A stretch of DNA of 64,000 nt from Streptomyces antibioticus (GCF_001514065.1 NZ_KQ948434.1:1-64000); one strand, 5' to 3'. Numbered from the stretch's first letter, positions 33,304 to 43,584 are shown. The notes: generated by a model not told the origin, from the sequence alone. Translations and numbers: made by a program.

Positions 33304-34082
33304 CGGACCGGTCCCGTAGGGGGCGCCGGTACGGGGGCGAGCGACGGCGCGGTGGGGTCGACGTCGTCCGGGGGCAGGGCCCGTACCGGTGTCAGCGGGC
33401 CCAGGTGGGCCGCCACGTTGGCCAGGGAGCAGCGCTCGGGCCGGCCGTCCACGGACATCAGCGGCATGCCGTCCTGGCGTCTGCACCCCTGGAAGTACCA
33501 GACGTCCCCGTGCGCGTCGCGCAGCGGGAGGGCCAGGTCGTAGACCCTGTCGCCGAGACGGAAGGGGCGGGTCGGTGCGGTGGGCGCGGCGGAGGGCAGC
33601 GTGGCCGCCGCTCCGTGGGCCACCACCGTCACGCGGACGCCGTCCCGCATCCCCTCGCCGATCACGGTGTGCGGGCGGGTGCCCTCGCCGACGATCGTGA
33701 TGCCGAAGTAGGCACGCCAGCGGGTCCACTGCGTGGGCCCGTCGACGCGGAGCACGACCCGTACCCGGTCGCCGTCGACGCGGATGTCGGTGAGGTCCAG
33801 ATGGCCGGCGAGATGGCGTCCGATGACCTGGGCGACACAGCGTGCCCGCGCGCAGGCCGCGTCCCAGTCCAGCGCCTTGCGCTCCAGCTCGGTCAGGGGC
33901 CGCGGGAAGCGGGACCAGCCTCCGCCGGGAGTGCGGTACAGGAGGGTGCCCGGCGGACGGCGGGGGTCGACGAGGAGCCGGGCGCAGTCGAGCGCGTGGG
34001 CGACGGCCGCCGCCTGTTCCGGCGGGACGGACCCGAGTACGGCGCGGATGACGCCGGCGGCATGGGTGAGGTTGCTGTTCAC
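33300..34082 (-). CDS. Unknown protein linking sigma factor and WhiB-like gene
   Basis: A 260-residue protein starting with GTG at 34080-34082 (VNSNLTHAAGVIRAVLG), overlapping the sigma factor stop by four bases. Its own stop overlaps the WhiB-like start, so three genes are translationally coupled. It begins with a helical segment (HAAGVIRAVLGSVPPEQAAAVAHALDCARLLVD), then a mixed alpha/beta middle and a Pro-rich end. No signal peptide, membrane segment or known motif. The tight coupling suggests it modulates the sigma factor, possibly as an anti-sigma factor; this is inferred only from position. Confidence 0.75.
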   Translation of the reverse strand: MNSNLTHAAGVIRAVLGSVPPEQAAAVAHALDCARLLVDPRRPPGTLLYRTPGGGWSRFPRPLTELERKALDWDAACARARCVAQVIGRHLAGHLDLTDIRVDGDRVRVVLRVDGPTQWTRWRAYFGITIVGEGTRPHTVIGEGMRDGVRVTVVAHGAAATLPSAAPTAPTRPFRLGDRVYDLALPLRDAHGDVWYFQGCRRQDGMPLMSVDGRPERCSLANVAAHLGPLTPVRALPPDDVDPTAPSLAPVPAPPTGPVR

Positions 34083-34666
34083 ACGGACACCGTCCCGATG
34101 GACCAACGGAGCTTGAGGAGGGCCCGGCAGGTGAGGGTGCGCACGGCTCCGACCGTCTGTCCCGTCACCAACGCCGTTTCCTGCGGGGTGAGTTCGTCCA
34201 GGTAACGCAGCTCCACGCAGTGGCGCTGACGGGCGTTGAGGGTTTTCAAGGCGGCGCGGACCGTTTCCCGGGCCTCCACGGCCTCCAGGTCACGCGGGAC
34301 CCGGTCTCCCGTGCCGGAGCTCGGCCCGCCGGGGTCGTCGAATTCCCCCACCGGGGTCTCCCACCGGGTCCGGCCGCGGCCCAGTTCGTCGAGCCAGAGG
34401 TTCTTGGCGATGGTGGTGAGCCAGCCGGCGAAGGCGACGCCCTGCCAGGTGAAGCCGTCGATCCGGCGCAGGGCGCGGACGAAGGCCTCCTGGGTCAGGT
34501 CCTCCGCCAGATGCCTGTTGCGCGTCCGGACGAGGAGGAAGCCGTACACGACGCGGTAGTGCTGGTGGTACAGCGCGGCGAACGCCTCGCGGTCCCCGGC
34601 GCGAGCACGCGTGACCAGTTCGGGTTCCGGGGCGGCCGGGACGATGGGGTGGGCCGGTAACGGCAT
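34079..34666 (-). CDS. ECF-type RNA polymerase sigma factor with TTA codon
   Basis: A 195-residue sigma-70 family protein. Region 2 is DREAFAALYHQHYRVVYGFL and HLAEDLTQEAFVRALRRI; region 4 is LNARQRHCVELRYLDELT through GAVRTLTCRALLKLR. The start is ATG at 34664-34666 (MPLPAHPIV) with GGGAG seven bases upstream; an ATG at 34699 is in frame but lacks a comparable site. The third codon is TTA (34658-34660), the rare leucine codon read by bldA tRNA, so expression should be tied to development. It heads a four-gene operon and is divergent from an XRE regulator. Confidence 0.88.
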   Translation of the reverse strand: MPLPAHPIVPAAPEPELVTRARAGDREAFAALYHQHYRVVYGFLLVRTRNRHLAEDLTQEAFVRALRRIDGFTWQGVAFAGWLTTIAKNLWLDELGRGRTRWETPVGEFDDPGGPSSGTGDRVPRDLEAVEARETVRAALKTLNARQRHCVELRYLDELTPQETALVTGQTVGAVRTLTCRALLKLRWSIGTVSV

Positions 34667-34696
34667 GATCGCTCTCCCGTCGATATCTTCGTTATC

Positions 34697-34836
34697 CATG
34701 TAGATGTAGATTTCGATGCGCTCCGCAGTCTTCATGTAGATGTAGATTGTGTCAAGGTGCTTCTGTGACAGGAGAGTTAAGGCGTGCACACCGGACCCCC
34801 ACAGGCCCGATCTGCGATCTACTTGCGCTTGTAGAT
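34697..34836. promoter_or_regulatory. Candidate operator set (GTAGAT repeats) between sigma and XRE genes
   Basis: CATGTAGATGTAGAT occurs twice as a perfect direct repeat at 34697-34711 and 34733-34747. The inverted repeat ATCTAC-N8-GTAGAT lies at 34817-34836, just before the XRE gene. All three share GTAGAT, stand out in a GC-rich background and lie in the divergent promoter region. They are likely binding sites for the neighbouring XRE protein or another regulator. Confidence 0.6.
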
Positions 34837-34859
34837 AACGATGACCGATCCTCGGAGGC

Positions 34860-35282
34860 GTGACGAACGAGGCGAGCCGCCCAGCATCCCCCCAGACCGG
34901 CCAGGACCCGCCGAGCCGTGACGAGGATCTGGCCGCCCTGCTCGAACGTCTGCTGGCACAGGTGCCGGACAGGACCCAGAAGGACCTGGCGGCGGAGACC
35001 GGCATCGCCTACCCGACGCTCAACGCCTGGATGAACCGCACCCGCGGCACCTCGCGCATCGACCCGGAGAAGCTCCGCGTCATGGTCGAGGTGTTCCGGC
35101 GCTGGGGTGTCCGCACGACGCCGAAGGAGTTCTTCGAGGCGGTCGGCCGCCCCGTGCCGGGCCCCAGCGGGGACGAGCGCGAGGCCCGGCTGCTGAAGCT
35201 CTACCGGCAATTGCCGGAGGCACGTCAGCGCGCACTACTGAAGGACGCCGAGGCGATGCTTCAGGTCAGTCGCATCGTGTGA
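34860..35282 (+). CDS. XRE-type helix-turn-helix regulator
   Basis: A 140-residue protein starting with GTG at 34860 (MTNEASRPASPQTG). The helix-turn-helix is at about residues 38-62 (TQKDLAAETGIAYPTLNAWMN), followed by a helical tail that ends in LPEARQRALLKDAEAML. A GGAGG sits only one base before the GTG, too close for a normal ribosome site, so the mRNA may be leaderless or the start may differ. It is divergent from the sigma factor operon and probably controls it and itself through the GTAGAT repeats. Confidence 0.82.
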   Translation: MTNEASRPASPQTGQDPPSRDEDLAALLERLLAQVPDRTQKDLAAETGIAYPTLNAWMNRTRGTSRIDPEKLRVMVEVFRRWGVRTTPKEFFEAVGRPVPGPSGDEREARLLKLYRQLPEARQRALLKDAEAMLQVSRIV

Positions 35283-35292
35283 GGCCAGCGCC

Positions 35293-35320
35293 GCGCGACC
35301 GGCTGTCCGGCCGGCCGCGC
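35293..35320 (+). terminator. Hairpin after the XRE gene
   Basis: GCGCG-A-CCGGC / GCCGG-C-CGCGC with one mismatch, about 10 bases past the stop at 35282. Confidence 0.5.
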
Positions 35321-35471
35321 CGACATCCGCCGGTTGTGACGCACGGTCCGGATGCGACGGGTGAATATGCCGAAACAGTGCATGCATCCGGCCGCCGTCG
35401 GTACCATCAGTCAGCCGCTGGCCTCCCGGAGCGGAACGCTCATGCCGTAGCGCTTTCCTGGGGAGACAGTT

Positions 35472-35717
35472 GTGTGCGTCCACATTGCCGTAGCCGACGG
35501 TCTGGCGAGCATCGCGGTCTGGGACTCGGACGAGGTCAGCATCCGAGTCTCCCGAGGTGCACCCACGGGTGAGGCCCTGCGGGAGGTGGCGGACATCCTC
35601 ATCGTCGATCTCGGCGCCCCCGCTTCCCGCGGCGGCCCGCTGCGCTGCTTCTGCGGGATGCGGGTGGAGCTTCCCCGGGAGCTTTTCCCCTGCGTCCACG
35701 GAGCGGAAGCCGGCTGA
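35472..35717 (+). CDS. Small unknown protein with CxC motif
   Basis: An 81-residue protein starting with GTG (MCVHIAVADGLASIAVWD) preceded by GGGGAGA. It alternates short strands and turns, with Cys2 and a CFCGM cluster near residue 60 and another Cys near the end. No family is recognised. It ends before a terminator shared with convergent proS. The ribosome site and codon pattern support a real gene. Confidence 0.55.
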   Translation: MCVHIAVADGLASIAVWDSDEVSIRVSRGAPTGEALREVADILIVDLGAPASRGGPLRCFCGMRVELPRELFPCVHGAEAG

Positions 35718-35757
35718 CCCGACGCGGACCCGCGTCGGCCCGTCCGGGACAGACGTC

Positions 35758-35802
35758 GGCCCGTCCCCCGGTCCTGCGGAGTGCTCGGACGGGGAACGGG
35801 CC
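35758..35802. terminator. Bidirectional terminator next to proS
   Basis: GGCCCGT-C-CCCCG / CGGGG-A-ACGGGCC, about 12 bp with one mismatch and a loop of about 19 bases, between the small gene ending at 35717 and proS. Confidence 0.7.
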
Positions 35803-35815
35803 GGACGGACCGCGG

Positions 35816-37519
35816 TCAGGCGGACAGGCGGGCGATCGCCTCGTCCACCGTCAGCTCCTCGCGCTCACCGGTCTTGCGGTCCTTCAGCTCCAGGACGCCC
35901 TCGGCGGAGCGGCGGCCCGCGACGAGGATCTTCGGTACGCCGATGAGCTCGGCGTCCGTGAACTTCACGCCCGGGGAGACGCCCGCGCGGTCGTCGACCA
36001 GGACGCGCAGGCCGGCGGCGCGCAGCTTCTCGGAGACCTCCAGGGCCAGCTCGGTCTGGAGGGCCTTGCCCGCGGCGACCACGTGGACGTCGGCCGGGGC
36101 GACCTCGGCGGGCCAGCACAGGCCCTGCTCGTCGGCGGTCTGCTCGGCGATGGCCGCGACCGCGCGGGTGACGCCGATGCCGTAGGAGCCCATGGTCACG
36201 CGGACCGGCTTGCCCTGCTGGCCGAGGACGTCGAGCTTGAGGGCGTCGGCGTACTTGCGGCCCAGCTGGAAGATGTGGCCGATCTCGATGGCGCGGTCGA
36301 GGACGAGTCCGGTGCCGCACTTGGGGCACGGGTCGCCGTCCTGCACGACCACGACGTCGACGTACTCGCCGACCTCGAAGTCACGGCCCGCGACGACGTT
36401 CTTGGTGTGGGTGTTCACCTTGTTGGCGCCGGTGATCCACGCGGTGCCCGGGGCCACGCGCGGGTCGGCGATGTACGTGACCTTCTCCCCCAGGCCCTGC
36501 GGGCCGACGTAGCCGCGGACCAGGTCCGGGCGGCCCGCGAAGTCCGCCTCGGTGACCATCTCGACGGCCGCCGGGGCGAAGTGCGCCTCGACCTTGTCCA
36601 TGTCGACCTCACGGTCGCCGGGGACACCGACGGCCACGATCTCGCCGTCGACCTTCACGAGGAGGTTCTTCAGGGTCGCGGAGGCCGGGACGCCGAGCTG
36701 GGCGGCGAGGGTCTCGATGGTCGGGGTGTCGGGGGTCGGGATGTCCTCGGCGGCGGGGACCGCGGATCCGTCCACCGGCTTCAGCTCGTACGAGATCGCC
36801 TCGGTGTTCGCCGCGAAGTCGCAGTTCGGACAGTCGGCGAAGGTGTCCTCGCCGGCACCGGCCGGAGCGAGGAACTCCTCGGACTTGGAGCCGCCCATCG
36901 CGCCCGCGGTCGCGGCGCAGATGCGGTAGTCGAGGCCGAGGCGCGTGAAGATCTTCTGGTAGGCCTGGCGGTGCAGCGCGTAGGACTGGGCCAGCCCCTC
37001 GTCCTCGGTGTCGAAGGAGTACGAGTCCTTCATGAGGAACTCACGGCCGCGCAGGACGCCGGCCCGCGGGCGGGCCTCGTCGCGGTACTTGTTCTGGATC
37101 TGGTACAGGATGACCGGCAGGTCCTTGTAGGAGGACGCCTGGTCCTTCACCAGCAGGGTGAAGATCTCCTCGTGGGTGGGGCCGAGGAGGTAGTCGCCGC
37201 CCTTGCGGTCCTGGAGGCGGAACAGCTCGGGACCGTACTCCTCCCAGCGGCCGGTCGCCTCGTACGGCTCGCGCGGCAGGATGGCGGGAAGCAGCACCTC
37301 CTGGGCGCCGATCGCGTCCATCTCCTCACGGACGACCCGCTCCACGTTGCGCAGGACCCGCATGCCGAGGGGCAGCCAGCTCCAGATACCGGCGGCGGTG
37401 CGGCGGACGTAGCCGGCGCGGACGAGGAGCTTGTGGCTGAGGACCTCGGCGTCCGCCGGGTCGTCGCGCAGCGTCTTCGCCATCAACTGGGACATGCGCT
37501 GGACCGGTGCGTTGGCCAT
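35816..37519 (-). CDS. proS: Prolyl-tRNA synthetase
   Basis: A 567-residue class II aminoacyl-tRNA synthetase of the bacterial type. The start is ATG at 37517-37519 ([20 protein letters not shown]) with CAGGAG upstream. The class II motifs are present ([17 protein letters not shown], then [21 protein letters not shown], and GSYGIGVTR near residue 450). The insertion domain lies between motifs 2 and 3 (about residues 230-390), with a C-terminal anticodon-binding domain. Its 5' leader contains a 180-bp palindromic element. Confidence 0.97.
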   Translation of the reverse strand: MANAPVQRMSQLMAKTLRDDPADAEVLSHKLLVRAGYVRRTAAGIWSWLPLGMRVLRNVERVVREEMDAIGAQEVLLPAILPREPYEATGRWEEYGPELFRLQDRKGGDYLLGPTHEEIFTLLVKDQASSYKDLPVILYQIQNKYRDEARPRAGVLRGREFLMKDSYSFDTEDEGLAQSYALHRQAYQKIFTRLGLDYRICAATAGAMGGSKSEEFLAPAGAGEDTFADCPNCDFAANTEAISYELKPVDGSAVPAAEDIPTPDTPTIETLAAQLGVPASATLKNLLVKVDGEIVAVGVPGDREVDMDKVEAHFAPAAVEMVTEADFAGRPDLVRGYVGPQGLGEKVTYIADPRVAPGTAWITGANKVNTHTKNVVAGRDFEVGEYVDVVVVQDGDPCPKCGTGLVLDRAIEIGHIFQLGRKYADALKLDVLGQQGKPVRVTMGSYGIGVTRAVAAIAEQTADEQGLCWPAEVAPADVHVVAAGKALQTELALEVSEKLRAAGLRVLVDDRAGVSPGVKFTDAELIGVPKILVAGRRSAEGVLELKDRKTGEREELTVDEAIARLSA

Positions 37520-37553
37520 GGTTCTCGTACTCCTGCCGGGAAAAGGGTGATGG

Positions 37554-37733
37554 CTGGGGGTGCCTGACACATTCCCGTCGTCCGCCCGCAGGGCGGGCCC
37601 GGCGGCGTCTGGTGCGTGCGATCGCAAGGCGCCGGACCGTCCGCGTGGCGGAGCCACGTGGGCGGTCCGGCAACGCGGCGAGCGTGCGTGCCAGGCGTCG
37701 CCGGGCAGGCGGGAATGTGTCAGGCACCCCCAG
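37554..37733. mobile_element. 180-bp palindromic MITE-like element
   Basis: Perfect 24-bp terminal inverted repeats (starting CTGGGGGTGCCTGACACATT at 37554, its reverse complement ending at 37733). The two arms stay similar inward over most of their length: GCCCGGCGGCGTCTGG against GCCCGGCGACGCCTGG, and GCCGGACCG near the centre. The left arm carries an extra small hairpin GCCCGC-AGG-GCGGGC. It contains no gene. It sits between proS and the GNAT gene, in the proS leader. No clear target duplication is visible. Confidence 0.75.
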
Positions 37734-37770
37734 GGAGGTTAGCCGGGGGGCCGGTTATGGCGGAAATCGG

Positions 37771-38340
37771 TTAACGGCGGCGTAGCGGCAAGGGGGCGCC
37801 CATCACGGCGTACGGCTTCGGGGCGCTCGGGAAGAGGACCTGGCGGGCCAGGTCCTGGTAGCCGAGGGAGTGGTAGAGGCCGCGGGCCGGGCTGTCGGTG
37901 TCGATCGCGGAGAGGATCGAGCGGGGCTCGGTGGCGCCGTCGGTGATCGTGGTGATCAGGGAGCGGCCGATGCCGTGGTTCTGGTGGTGCGGGTGGACGT
38001 GCAGCTCCGTGATCACGAAGGAGTCGTCCAGCCAGGTCTCGTGGCCCTGGGCGCGGAGGTACGGCTCCACGACGGTGGACCACCAGTGGGCGCGGTCGTT
38101 GGGCATGCCGTAGACGAACCCGACGAGACGGCCGGCGACGGTGGCGCCGAGCGCCCGTGCACCCGGGTACGTCATGTGACGCAGGACGATCTGGCGGCGT
38201 ACGGCGACCTCGTCGGCGCCGAGGCCGAAGGCGACGGCCTGGACGGCGAGCGCCTCGTCGACGCGGGCGGAGAGATCCAGCGGGCCGATCACGATGTCGT
38301 CGTCGGGGTGGCGGCGGTGTCCGTGACCGGGGAATCGCAT
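37771..38340 (-). CDS. GNAT family N-acetyltransferase
   Basis: A 189-residue acetyltransferase-fold protein from the ATG at 38338-38340 (MRFPGHGHRRHPDDD). The acetyl-CoA-binding motif A is VITELHVHPHHQNHGIGRSLITT near residues 115-137, followed by the SPARGLYHSLGYQD motif B. The substrate is unknown. No good ribosome site precedes the ATG, so the message may be leaderless. It lies downstream of the DUF4081 acetyltransferase on the same strand. Confidence 0.85.
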   Translation of the reverse strand: MRFPGHGHRRHPDDDIVIGPLDLSARVDEALAVQAVAFGLGADEVAVRRQIVLRHMTYPGARALGATVAGRLVGFVYGMPNDRAHWWSTVVEPYLRAQGHETWLDDSFVITELHVHPHHQNHGIGRSLITTITDGATEPRSILSAIDTDSPARGLYHSLGYQDLARQVLFPSAPKPYAVMGAPLPLRRR

Positions 38341-38417
38341 GTGGGGAGCGTACAGGGCGGTTCGCCGGACGACGCCGGGCACTTCGAGGGTTTCAGAAGC
38401 CGGGCACTGCCAGGGTT

Positions 38418-39266
38418 TCAGAACAGGACGCTCATGAACGCGCCGACCTCTTCGAACCCCACCCGTCGGTACGTCCGCCGCGCCGCCGTGTTGAAGTCGT
38501 TCACGTACAGGCTGACCACCGGGGCCACGTCCGCGAGGGCGTAGCGCAGGACCGCCGACATGCCGGGGGCCGCGTAGCCCTGGCCGCGGTACTCGGGAGC
38601 CACCCACACGCCCTGGATCTGGCAGGCGCGGTCGGTCGCGGCGCCGATCTCCGCCTTGAAGACGACCTTGCCGTCGGCGTCGAGACGGGCGAACGAGCGG
38701 CCGGAGCCGACGAGTTCGGCGACCCTGGCCTGGTAGAGGAGCCCGCCGTCGCCGGCCATCGGGGAGACGCCGACCTCCTCGGTGAACATCGCCACGCACG
38801 CCGGCATGATCGTCTCCATCTCGTCCTTGCGGATGCGGCGGACGTACGGATCGGGGGCGATGTCGGCGGAGGGCCGGTCGGTGACCATCAGGGGCTGGTG
38901 GGCGCGGACGTCACGGGCCGGGCCCCAGCTGGGTTCCAGCAGGCGCCACAGTTCCGCGGTGGGTTCGGCGGGGCCGACGATCGAGGAGCAGCGGCGGCCC
39001 GCGCGCCGGGCGCGGTCGGCGAAGGCACGGACGGCTCGCGGGGTGGCGCAGATGGGGACCAGGTTGGCGCCGGCGTAACAGAGGGACGTCAGCATGCCGT
39101 CCTCGTACCAGCCCCACATCTCGCCGCCGAGCCGCCACGGGTCGAGGCCGGCCACCTGTACGCGGCTGGTCACGAAGGCGTTCGCGACCGGCTCGCGGTC
39201 GAGGACGGCGAGCGCGGCATCCAGGTCGCTCGGTTCGAGGACCCGGGAGGTCGTCTGGGTCAACAC
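38418..39266 (-). CDS. DUF4081-type GNAT acetyltransferase
   Basis: A 282-residue protein starting with GTG at 39264-39266 (VLTQTTSRVLEPSDLDAALAVL). Residues 1-130 form the DUF4081 domain (a degenerate GNAT-like lobe, RVQVAGLDPWRLGGEMWGWYE). Residues 140-282 form a complete GNAT domain with IQGVWVAPEYRGQGYAAPGM and SLYVNDFNTAARRTYRRVGF. This two-domain layout is common beside ispG in Streptomyces. The substrate is unknown. Confidence 0.88.
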   Translation of the reverse strand: MLTQTTSRVLEPSDLDAALAVLDREPVANAFVTSRVQVAGLDPWRLGGEMWGWYEDGMLTSLCYAGANLVPICATPRAVRAFADRARRAGRRCSSIVGPAEPTAELWRLLEPSWGPARDVRAHQPLMVTDRPSADIAPDPYVRRIRKDEMETIMPACVAMFTEEVGVSPMAGDGGLLYQARVAELVGSGRSFARLDADGKVVFKAEIGAATDRACQIQGVWVAPEYRGQGYAAPGMSAVLRYALADVAPVVSLYVNDFNTAARRTYRRVGFEEVGAFMSVLF

Positions 39267-39435
39267 GGGCGGGGCCTCACACTGGGGACTGCGCTGGTCT
39301 CCGCACTGTACCTGCGGAAGCTGAGCAGCGTCGCCCTGTGATGCCGGTCGCTGTGAGGTACCCGGCGTTTCGGTGCCGTCGCCTATGAGCTCGGGTGGCC
39401 ATGGTGCGCTTGCGAGTGCGGCTGCGTGGGGGCTT

Positions 39436-39475
39436 GTCGCGCAGCTCCCCGCGCGCCTGGGGGGCCTTCGGCCCC
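39436..39475 (-). terminator. ispG terminator hairpin with dispersed Streptomyces repeat
   Basis: GGGGCC-TTC-GGCCCC at 39461-39475 is a compact stem-loop 17 bases past the ispG stop. It is preceded at 39436-39457 by GTCGCGCAGCTCCCCGCGCG, a variant of the repeat also seen inverted at 60081-60102. Confidence 0.65.
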
Positions 39476-39491
39476 TTCCAGGACGCAAACC

Positions 39492-40649
<1,158 letters not shown>

Positions 40650-40774
40650 CTGCTGTGCAACCCCAAGTCGTGGATCAAGGTCCGGCGCCAACGGAACAGT
40701 GGGCTCCAGGCTTCGAGATTACGGCACGCGCGCGGGCCCGAGCACATCCGTCCCACGGAGCCACCCGAACGAAG

Positions 40775-40803
40775 ACGGCCCGGCACACAGCGTGCCGGGC
40801 CGT
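40775..40803 (-). terminator. Terminator after the site-2 protease gene
   Basis: Perfect 12-bp stem ACGGCCCGGCAC/GTGCCGGGCCGT with a 5-base loop, 17 bases past the stop at 40820. It separates the dxr-protease pair from ispG. Confidence 0.88.
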
Positions 40804-40819
40804 GGTGAACGCCGTATGG

Positions 40820-42124
40820 CTAGGAGATTCGGACCGGGTTGACGACGTCCGCGATGAGGACCAGGACCGTGAAGCAGATGAAGATGCCCGCCACGACGTA
40901 GGCCACCGGCATCAGCTTCGCCACGTCGAACGGGCCCGGGTCGGGGCGGCGGAAGAGCTTGGCCAGGTTGCGGCGCAGCGACTCCCACAGGGCGCCCGCG
41001 ATGTGGCCGCCGTCGAGCGGCAGCAGCGGGAGCATGTTGAACAGGAACAGGGAGAGGTTGAAGCCCGCCAGGAGCATCACGAACATCGCCAGTTGCTGGG
41101 ACGCCGGGATGTCGAGCGTGGCGATCTCGCCGCCGACCCTGGCCGCGCCGACGACGCCCATCGGGGAGTCCGGTTCGCGGGGGCCGTCACCGAAGGCGGC
41201 GTCCCACAGGGCCGGGATCTTGGAGGGCAGGGCGGCGAGGGAGTCGACGGCGTCGCCGACGCGGTCCGTCATCCAGGTCACGGACTCGCCGAAGTCCTGT
41301 TTGACGACGCCGGTGGCGGCGCTGAAGCCGAGGAAGCCGGCCTTGACGTACTCGCCCTGGACGTAGGCCCCGCCGGCGTCCTTCTTCGCGACGAGGTTGG
41401 TGGCGATCTTGGCCGTGAGGGAGACCTGCTTGCCGTCGCGCTCGACGACGATCGGGACCGTCTTGCCGGCGCTGTCGCGGATGAGGTCGGAGAGGGTGTT
41501 CCAGTCGTCCGTCTGCACTCCGCCGAAGGAGACGATCTTGTCGCCCTTCTTCATGCCGGCCGCCGCGGCCGGGGAGGCCTTGTCGGTCTTCTTGCAGGTG
41601 TCGCGGTTCTCGCTCTGCGCGATGACGCAGGGCGAGACGGAGGCCACGTCGGTGGTCTGCTGCTGGATGCCGAAGCCCATCAGGACCGTCAGGAACAGTC
41701 CGATCGCCAGGATCAGGTTCATGAACGGGCCCGCGAACATCACGATCACGCGCTTCCACGGCTTGCGCGTGTAGAAGAGGCGGGACTCGTCACCGGGCTG
41801 GAGTTCCTCGAAGGCGGCCGAGCGGGCGTCCTCGATCATGCCGCGCCAGGGTGAGGTGGAGCGGGCCTCCAGGCGGCCGTCCGGGCCGGGCGGGAACATG
41901 CCGATCATGCGGATGTAGCCGCCGAAGGGGATGGCCTTGAACCCGTACTCCGTGTCGCCCTTCTTCCTCGACCAGATGGTCGGGCCGAAGCCGACCATGT
42001 ACTGGGGCACGCGGATGCCGAAGAGCTTGGCGGTGGAGAGGTGGCCGAGCTCGTGCCACGCGATCGAGACCAGGAGTCCGAACGCGAAGACCGCTATGCC
42101 GAGGATGAACATCAGGGTCGTCAT
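40820..42124 (-). CDS. Site-2 membrane zinc protease (RseP type)
   Basis: A 434-residue intramembrane metalloprotease. The start is ATG at 42122-42124 ([18 protein letters not shown]), overlapping the dxr stop (ATGA). The first membrane helix carries the zinc motif HELGH near residue 24. A PDZ domain with [19 protein letters not shown] lies in the middle. The third zinc ligand region [16 protein letters not shown] is near residue 365, within the C-terminal membrane helices. Such proteases cleave anti-sigma factors or other membrane proteins; the target is not identifiable here. Confidence 0.93.
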   Translation of the reverse strand: MTTLMFILGIAVFAFGLLVSIAWHELGHLSTAKLFGIRVPQYMVGFGPTIWSRKKGDTEYGFKAIPFGGYIRMIGMFPPGPDGRLEARSTSPWRGMIEDARSAAFEELQPGDESRLFYTRKPWKRVIVMFAGPFMNLILAIGLFLTVLMGFGIQQQTTDVASVSPCVIAQSENRDTCKKTDKASPAAAAGMKKGDKIVSFGGVQTDDWNTLSDLIRDSAGKTVPIVVERDGKQVSLTAKIATNLVAKKDAGGAYVQGEYVKAGFLGFSAATGVVKQDFGESVTWMTDRVGDAVDSLAALPSKIPALWDAAFGDGPREPDSPMGVVGAARVGGEIATLDIPASQQLAMFVMLLAGFNLSLFLFNMLPLLPLDGGHIAGALWESLRRNLAKLFRRPDPGPFDVAKLMPVAYVVAGIFICFTVLVLIADVVNPVRIS

Positions 42125-43377
42125 GCACGGGCCTCCGCCGTCTGTGCCGCCAGTTCCCGGGCCCGGGTGCGGGCCCAGGTCTCCGCTTCGAGGACGTCCG
42201 ACACCGTGAGCGGGGTTCCCGTGGCCGGCGTGCCGTGCTCCTCCACGACCCGCGTCACGGTCTCCATGATCCCGTTGAAGGGCAGCGCGCCGACGCGGAA
42301 CGCCTCCACGCACTCCTCGTTGGCGGCATTGAACACCGCCGGGGCCGTGCCCGCGAGCTCCCCCACGTGCCTCGCAAGGTTGACCGAAGGAAACGCGTCG
42401 TTGTCGAGGGGGAAGAACTCCCACGTCGACGCCTTGCTCCAGTCGAAGGCGGGCGCCGCGTCGGGGACGCGCTCGGGCCAGCCGAGGCCGATGGCGATCG
42501 GCCCGCGCATGTCGGGGGGCGTCGCCTGGGCGATTGTCGATCCGTCCGTGAACTCAACCATCGAGTGGACATACGACTGGGGATGCACGACCACCTCAAT
42601 GCGGTCGAAGGGAATGTCGTAGAGGAGGTGCGCCTCGATGACTTCCAGGCCCTTGTTGACGAGGGTCGCGGAGTTGATGGTGATGACCGGGCCCATGGCC
42701 CAGGTGGGGTGGGCCAGGGCGTCCTCGACGCTGACGTTCGCCAGTTCGTCCTTCGTACGGCCGCGGAACGGGCCGCCGGAGGCGGTGACGACCAGCTTGC
42801 GCACGTCGGCCCGCGTGCCGGACGCCAGGGCCTGGAACAGGGCCGCGTGCTCGGAGTCGACCGGGATGATCTGCCCGGGCTTGGCGAGGGCCTTGACCAG
42901 CGGGCCGCCGACGATGAGCGACTCCTTGTTGGCGAGCGCGAGGGTGCGGCCCGCCTCCAGGGCGGCGAGGGTCGGGGCGAGGCCGATCGAGCCGGTGATG
43001 CCGTTGAGGACGGTGTGGCAGTCGGAGGCGGCGACCTGACCGGCCGCCTCGGGACCGGCCAGGATCTCCGGGAGCGGCTCGCCGGTGCCGTACCGGGCCT
43101 CGAGTGACTCCCGCAGCGCCGGTACGACGTCCTCGCGGGCGACCGCGACGGTCCGCACCCCGAGCCGGTGGGCCTGCTCGGCGAGCAGGGAGACCCGGCC
43201 GCCGTTCGCGGAGAGCGCGGTGACCCGGAACCGGTCCGGGTTGCGCAGGACGAGGTCGATGGCCTGGGTGCCGATCGAGCCGGTGGAGCCGAGGATCACC
43301 ACGTCCTTGGGGCCGTCGCCCGCCACGGGGTCGTAGACGAGGTGGGGGTCGGCGAGAGGGGCTGGACTGTCACTCAT
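42121..43377 (-). CDS. dxr: 1-deoxy-D-xylulose-5-phosphate reductoisomerase
   Basis: Converts DXP to MEP with NADPH, the committed step of isoprenoid synthesis. The protein has 418 residues from the ATG at 43375-43377 ([16 protein letters not shown]). The nucleotide-binding loop [16 protein letters not shown] is near residue 25. The substrate/metal region with [17 protein letters not shown] and ASGGPF is present. It is translationally coupled to the site-2 protease and divergent from the ubiquitin-like operon. Confidence 0.96.
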   Translation of the reverse strand: MSDSPAPLADPHLVYDPVAGDGPKDVVILGSTGSIGTQAIDLVLRNPDRFRVTALSANGGRVSLLAEQAHRLGVRTVAVAREDVVPALRESLEARYGTGEPLPEILAGPEAAGQVAASDCHTVLNGITGSIGLAPTLAALEAGRTLALANKESLIVGGPLVKALAKPGQIIPVDSEHAALFQALASGTRADVRKLVVTASGGPFRGRTKDELANVSVEDALAHPTWAMGPVITINSATLVNKGLEVIEAHLLYDIPFDRIEVVVHPQSYVHSMVEFTDGSTIAQATPPDMRGPIAIGLGWPERVPDAAPAFDWSKASTWEFFPLDNDAFPSVNLARHVGELAGTAPAVFNAANEECVEAFRVGALPFNGIMETVTRVVEEHGTPATGTPLTVSDVLEAETWARTRARELAAQTAEARA

Positions 43378-43556
43378 CCCCCCATTGTTGCCGTAAGGAC
43401 GGTGTGTGAGGACAGCGCGTCCCCCTGAAAGTGACCACACGGGGGACGGGGCGGGCCCCTGCCCTCACCCGCGAGAGCGGCAGGTGCGTGGCGTCCGTCC
43501 TGTCATACGGCGTTTTCCGCACCCTTTTCCCGCACAGATCCTTTTCCTGTTTTCCG

Positions 43557-43584
43557 TTGACAGCCTTCAGCACCCCACTAACTT
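43557..43584 (+). promoter_or_regulatory. Candidate promoter of the ubiquitin-like operon
   Basis: TTGACA at 43557-43562, then a 16-base spacer and TAACTT at 43579-43584, 36 bases before the ATG at 43621. It is the best housekeeping-type (HrdB-like) promoter match in the window. Confidence 0.55.

Noticed and set aside
31278-35282. Integrated plasmid or prophage
   Set aside because: No integrase, excisionase, replication gene, attachment-site repeat or tRNA was found at the edges.
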